From contig NZ_JAYMYY010000003.1 in assembly GCF_039889165.1 (NCBI RefSeq), positions 124,001 through 188,000 of the forward strand: DNA of 64,000 nt, in the 5' to 3' direction. The DNA comes from Pseudocitrobacter cyperus. GTDB taxonomy: Bacteria > Pseudomonadota > Gammaproteobacteria > Enterobacterales > Enterobacteriaceae. The notes beneath the pieces are model-generated. The model ran no database searches. It was not told the origin of the DNA and saw only the letters and a program-made list of their open reading frames with translations. Positions 61,193 to 64,000 of the stretch are shown piece after piece. Positions within the stretch are counted from its first letter, which is position 1. Each line of letters begins with the position of its first letter. The position numbers and the translations under genes were made by a program.

Positions 61193-62827
61193 TTACATGC
61201 CTGACGGCGTAGCATTTTTCGGATACTTCACGGCATACGAGAACGGCAAACTGGTGCTCTCTTTCCCCGCCAGATGCAGTTTCCAGCTCAGTTCTCCGGT
61301 TTTGGTATTGTACTGCGCCTGACCATACTGGACATTTTCCACTGTAATATCGCTGTTGGCGCTGACCGGGATTTGGTCGAGAAGGGTTAAATCCACGGCT
61401 TCGGCGTAGCTGTTTTTCACGTTCAGGGTATAGCTGAAGTTGCGTATCGCATTGTCGTTAAAGATAGAGACCGCATTCTCTTTCTTCTGTACCGTTTTAC
61501 GCTGAATAATCAGTTTCGGGTCACGATTAAGCTGAATGTTCAGTGATTTACCATCTTCCGGTGGCTGTAAATAGCCGACGCCGGTGCGATTGTTGCCAAA
61601 GAAAATCTGGCTTTCTCCGGGGATTAAATTCAGATCTTCCCACGCGTTAATCTGCACCTGCAGATAGGCATCGTTGCTGATTTTCGGAATCGCAAAGAAG
61701 CGATAGTCGCCGGAGACAGACTCTTCTTTAATCACCACCGTGCGCGCGTTGTTATCGCTGTCGATTTGCCAGGGAAGGGTCAGCGCGTAACGCACGTTCA
61801 ATGCCGTGAAGTTATTCGCAGGCTTTGTGGCAGACGCTTTGTAGCGACCAGGGGATTTTGCTTTTGCATCAGCGGCGGCTTTTGCGGCGGCATAGGCTTC
61901 GTCGCGAACCCTCGCTTCCTTGTGCGCCAGCGATTGCTGGAAGGCGGTATCAACTGAGCTGCTGCCGCCAGCATAGCCCGAGATTATATTGCTCTCGTCG
62001 CGGACATCCACGTACTGCGTTTCAAGGCGCGGTATCGTCAGACGAGTATCCGGCTCGCTGGTGGAAAGCACCAGCTTAACGTTTTTCCACGCCAGCCCCG
62101 AATGCTGACGAATGCTGGCCTTATAGACCAGGCGCAGCGGCTGGTTGATGGCGCTGGCGTGAATATCGTACGAAGGCACCCAGGTGGCTTGCGGCGTCAT
62201 ATAACGAACGACGGCATGGCTACTGACCGCTTTTGGGGTATAGATTCGCGCCACAATCTGATTGCGATAAACATCGCCCGAGAAATCGTGTTGCTGACCA
62301 CGCTCGTCAATTTCGGTTTCTTTTTCCGCTATCCGTTGTTCCAGCTTACTGGCGGTAAGGAGGAGCTCGCCGTTTCTCTCTTTCACCATCTGAAGGTATT
62401 TGCCTACCTCAGCAGCGCTTTTGTTAGTGAGCGAACGGTTATCTTCCAGCACTTTTATTTGCGCATTGATGTTGTTTTTCTCTGCGATAAGCTCCGCAAG
62501 CTCCTGCTTCGCGCATGTGAGTTGCTGCTGTAGATCCGCTTTTGGCTGGACGCTTTGCTGTATCAACTGCGAAGAGAGCACGGTGACACCGTTGTCCATG
62601 GCGATGGCGATGCTGTCAGAAAGCAAGGAATCGGCAACCTGTGTAAAGGTAATTTCGCTCTCTCCGGCGGGAAGATTGAGGGTCTCTTCACTTTGCAGGC
62701 TCGCGCCGCGCAGGTAGACGGTTACTTCTTTAAGCGAAAGCGGCTGCGTAAGCTGCGCAGACCAGGCCGATGAAACAGACGCGCCTGCCAGAAGCAGGGC
62801 GAGGGGAAGCGGTTTTAAAATAAACAT
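61193..62827 (-). CDS. DUF4139 / MuiA-like periplasmic protein
   Basis: A 544-residue exported protein: signal peptide (to about SAWSA, residue 23), an N-terminal beta domain (LKEVTVYLRGASLQSEETLNL), a coiled coil (about residues 95-180, with LAELIAEKNNINAQIKVLED) and a C-terminal DUF4139 domain. It resembles mucoidy-inhibitor MuiA family proteins; the molecular role is unknown. A run of Ala/Lys/Asp (AYAAAKAAADAKAKS) links the parts. ATG at 62827 has AAGGAC upstream. It stands between lplT and tas, where E. coli K-12 has no such gene. Confidence 0.8.
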   Translation of the reverse strand: MFILKPLPLALLLAGASVSSAWSAQLTQPLSLKEVTVYLRGASLQSEETLNLPAGESEITFTQVADSLLSDSIAIAMDNGVTVLSSQLIQQSVQPKADLQQQLTCAKQELAELIAEKNNINAQIKVLEDNRSLTNKSAAEVGKYLQMVKERNGELLLTASKLEQRIAEKETEIDERGQQHDFSGDVYRNQIVARIYTPKAVSSHAVVRYMTPQATWVPSYDIHASAINQPLRLVYKASIRQHSGLAWKNVKLVLSTSEPDTRLTIPRLETQYVDVRDESNIISGYAGGSSSVDTAFQQSLAHKEARVRDEAYAAAKAAADAKAKSPGRYKASATKPANNFTALNVRYALTLPWQIDSDNNARTVVIKEESVSGDYRFFAIPKISNDAYLQVQINAWEDLNLIPGESQIFFGNNRTGVGYLQPPEDGKSLNIQLNRDPKLIIQRKTVQKKENAVSIFNDNAIRNFSYTLNVKNSYAEAVDLTLLDQIPVSANSDITVENVQYGQAQYNTKTGELSWKLHLAGKESTSLPFSYAVKYPKNATPSGM

Positions 62828-62924
62828 AGTTGTCCTTAACGAAGAAAAACGCCTGCGTGGCGTGAGTGCAAGTCTATTGCGCATCGTTAAGAAAAACGTG
62901 ACAAAAACGTGTGAATGAATTCTG

Positions 62925-62956
62925 AAAAAACGAGGCCCGACGCAAAACGTCAGGCC
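62925..62956 (-). terminator. intrinsic terminator of tas
   Basis: On the minus strand GGCCTGACG and CGTCGGGCC form the stem, followed by TCGTTTTTT. It lies just after the tas stop at 62963. Confidence 0.8.
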
Positions 62957-62962
62957 GGGGAA

Positions 62963-64000
62963 TTACGGTGCCGGATAGGTATAAACCTGATGCACCGCTT
63001 CAATCTCCGCTAACACCTCTTCGCTCAGCTCAAGATGATAGCTCTCGACGTTGGTTTTCAGTTGGTCAAGCGTGGTGGCGCCCAGCAGGGTGCTGGCGAC
63101 AAACGGCTGACGACGTACAAAAGCCAGCGCCATCTGCGCCGGGTCGAGGCCGTGACGTTTAGCGATATCAACATACGCCGCCACCGCTTTCTGCGCCTGC
63201 TCGCCGCTGTAGCGCGTAAAGCGGCTAAACAGCGTATTGCGCGCCCCGGCGGGTTTCGCGCCGTTGAGGTATTTCCCGGTTAAGGTACCGAAAGCCAGGC
63301 AGGAATATGCCAGCAGTTCCACGCCTTCAAACTGACTCACTTCCGCCAGACCGACTTCATAGCTGCGGTTTAGCAGGCTGTAGGGGTTCTGAATGGTGAC
63401 GATGCGCGGCAGGTCGTGTTTATCCGCCAGATGCTGGTAACGCATCACGCCGAAGGCCGTTTCATTGGAGACGCCGATATAGCGAATTTTCCCGGCGCGC
63501 TGAAATTCGGTAAGCGCGTCCAGGGTTTCCAGCAGGGAAACCGCCGGTGCAGAGTCGGCCCAGCTATAGCCGAGCTTGCCAAAACAGTTGGTTGGGCGCT
63601 GTGGCCAGTGTACCTGGTACAAATCCAGGTAATCTGTTTGCAGACGGGTCAGACTATCGTGCAAGGCTTCGCGGATATTTTTGCGATCCAACGCCTGATT
63701 CGGGCGGATGCCGCTGTCGTTATTGCGCGAAGGGCCGCTCACTTTGGAGGCCAGTATCAGCTTTTCACGATTGCCGCGTTTAGCAATCCAGTTACCGACG
63801 TAAGTCTCGGTTAAACCCTGCGTTTCCGGGCGTGGCGGAACCGGATACATCTCGGCGACATCAATCAGGTTGATACCCTGACTTACGGCATAATCGAGCT
63901 GTGCGTGGGCGTCGGCTTCACTATTTTGTTCACCAAACGTCATAGTGCCCAGCCCAAGCGTGCTTATCTCAAGTGAGCTGTGGGGAATACGGTGGTAGTG
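62963..64000 (-). CDS. tas: aldo/keto reductase Tas, missing only its start codon
   Basis: 345 codons of a protein of 346 in E. coli, running off the right edge. The visible part begins HYHRIPHSSLEISTLGLGTM, so only the start Met lies beyond. Aldo/keto reductase residues are in place: D in LIDVAEMY (with the catalytic Tyr in the next turn), K in ILASKVSG and H in YQVHWPQRP. Tas is an NADP-dependent aldo/keto reductase that can replace prephenate dehydrogenase in starved E. coli. Confidence 0.95.
   Translation of the reverse strand, partial: HYHRIPHSSLEISTLGLGTMTFGEQNSEADAHAQLDYAVSQGINLIDVAEMYPVPPRPETQGLTETYVGNWIAKRGNREKLILASKVSGPSRNNDSGIRPNQALDRKNIREALHDSLTRLQTDYLDLYQVHWPQRPTNCFGKLGYSWADSAPAVSLLETLDALTEFQRAGKIRYIGVSNETAFGVMRYQHLADKHDLPRIVTIQNPYSLLNRSYEVGLAEVSQFEGVELLAYSCLAFGTLTGKYLNGAKPAGARNTLFSRFTRYSGEQAQKAVAAYVDIAKRHGLDPAQMALAFVRRQPFVASTLLGATTLDQLKTNVESYHLELSEEVLAEIEAVHQVYTYPAP

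Overview
The window is chromosomal DNA of an enterobacterium (Enterobacteriaceae). The backbone order tas - lplT/aas - omr sRNA - galR - lysA/lysR - ygeA - araE - kduD - kduI - yqeF - yqeG matches the 61-64 min region of Escherichia coli, and the encoded proteins are close to the E. coli ones. Several large blocks absent from E. coli K-12 interrupt this backbone. The genus cannot be settled from the sequence alone; Citrobacter, Enterobacter, Lelliottia, Leclercia and Kluyvera are all possible. No rRNA, tRNA, CRISPR array, IS element or prophage was recognised.

Left part (1-12.8 kb): an MFS exporter cut by the window edge; an HAAAP-family amino-acid transporter; an SDR and a TetR regulator divergent from a three-gene redox unit (membrane cytochrome b, Tat-targeted molybdopterin oxidoreductase, and a secreted methionine-rich MXKDX repeat peptide); an orphan fimbrial adhesin; a FhuE-like TonB-dependent siderophore receptor with a FAD/NAD(P)-binding protein; a DUF1398-like protein and a candidate small ORF.

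Middle (13.1-27.1 kb): one tightly overlapping minus-strand operon of 17 genes for an aryl polyene (APE) pigment, from the chain-length factor ApeC to the ketosynthase ApeR, ending in a phosphopantetheinyl transferase. It carries ACPs, ligase, two ketosynthases, ketoreductase, two dehydratases, thioesterase, two acyltransferases (one fused to a glycosyltransferase) and a LolA/MMPL/lipoprotein export set. No methyltransferase gene (apeB) is found before apeC.

27.4-45.3 kb: a small zinc-ribbon protein, YqeG, a PACE efflux pump with a divergent LysR regulator, YqeF, and then an oligogalacturonate island. The island has the KdgM porin, the TogMNAB ABC importer, two oligogalacturonate lyases, KdgF, KduI and KduD: outer-membrane entry, inner-membrane uptake and conversion to 2-keto-3-deoxygluconate. 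araE, with its own CRP/AraC-type promoter, sits in the middle. KdgR-like palindromes precede kdgM, ogl, kduI, togM and kdgF.

45.4-64 kb: a CFA/I-like (alpha-class) fimbrial operon between ygeA and lysR; lysR/lysA with a palindromic repeat in their divergent region; an AscG-like LacI regulator; an orphan Hcp gene followed by a putative T6SS effector broken by one in-frame TAA, and an intact membrane protein that is probably its immunity factor; galR; a single OmrB-like sRNA; aas-lplT; a DUF4139 protein; and tas, which lacks only its start codon at the window edge.
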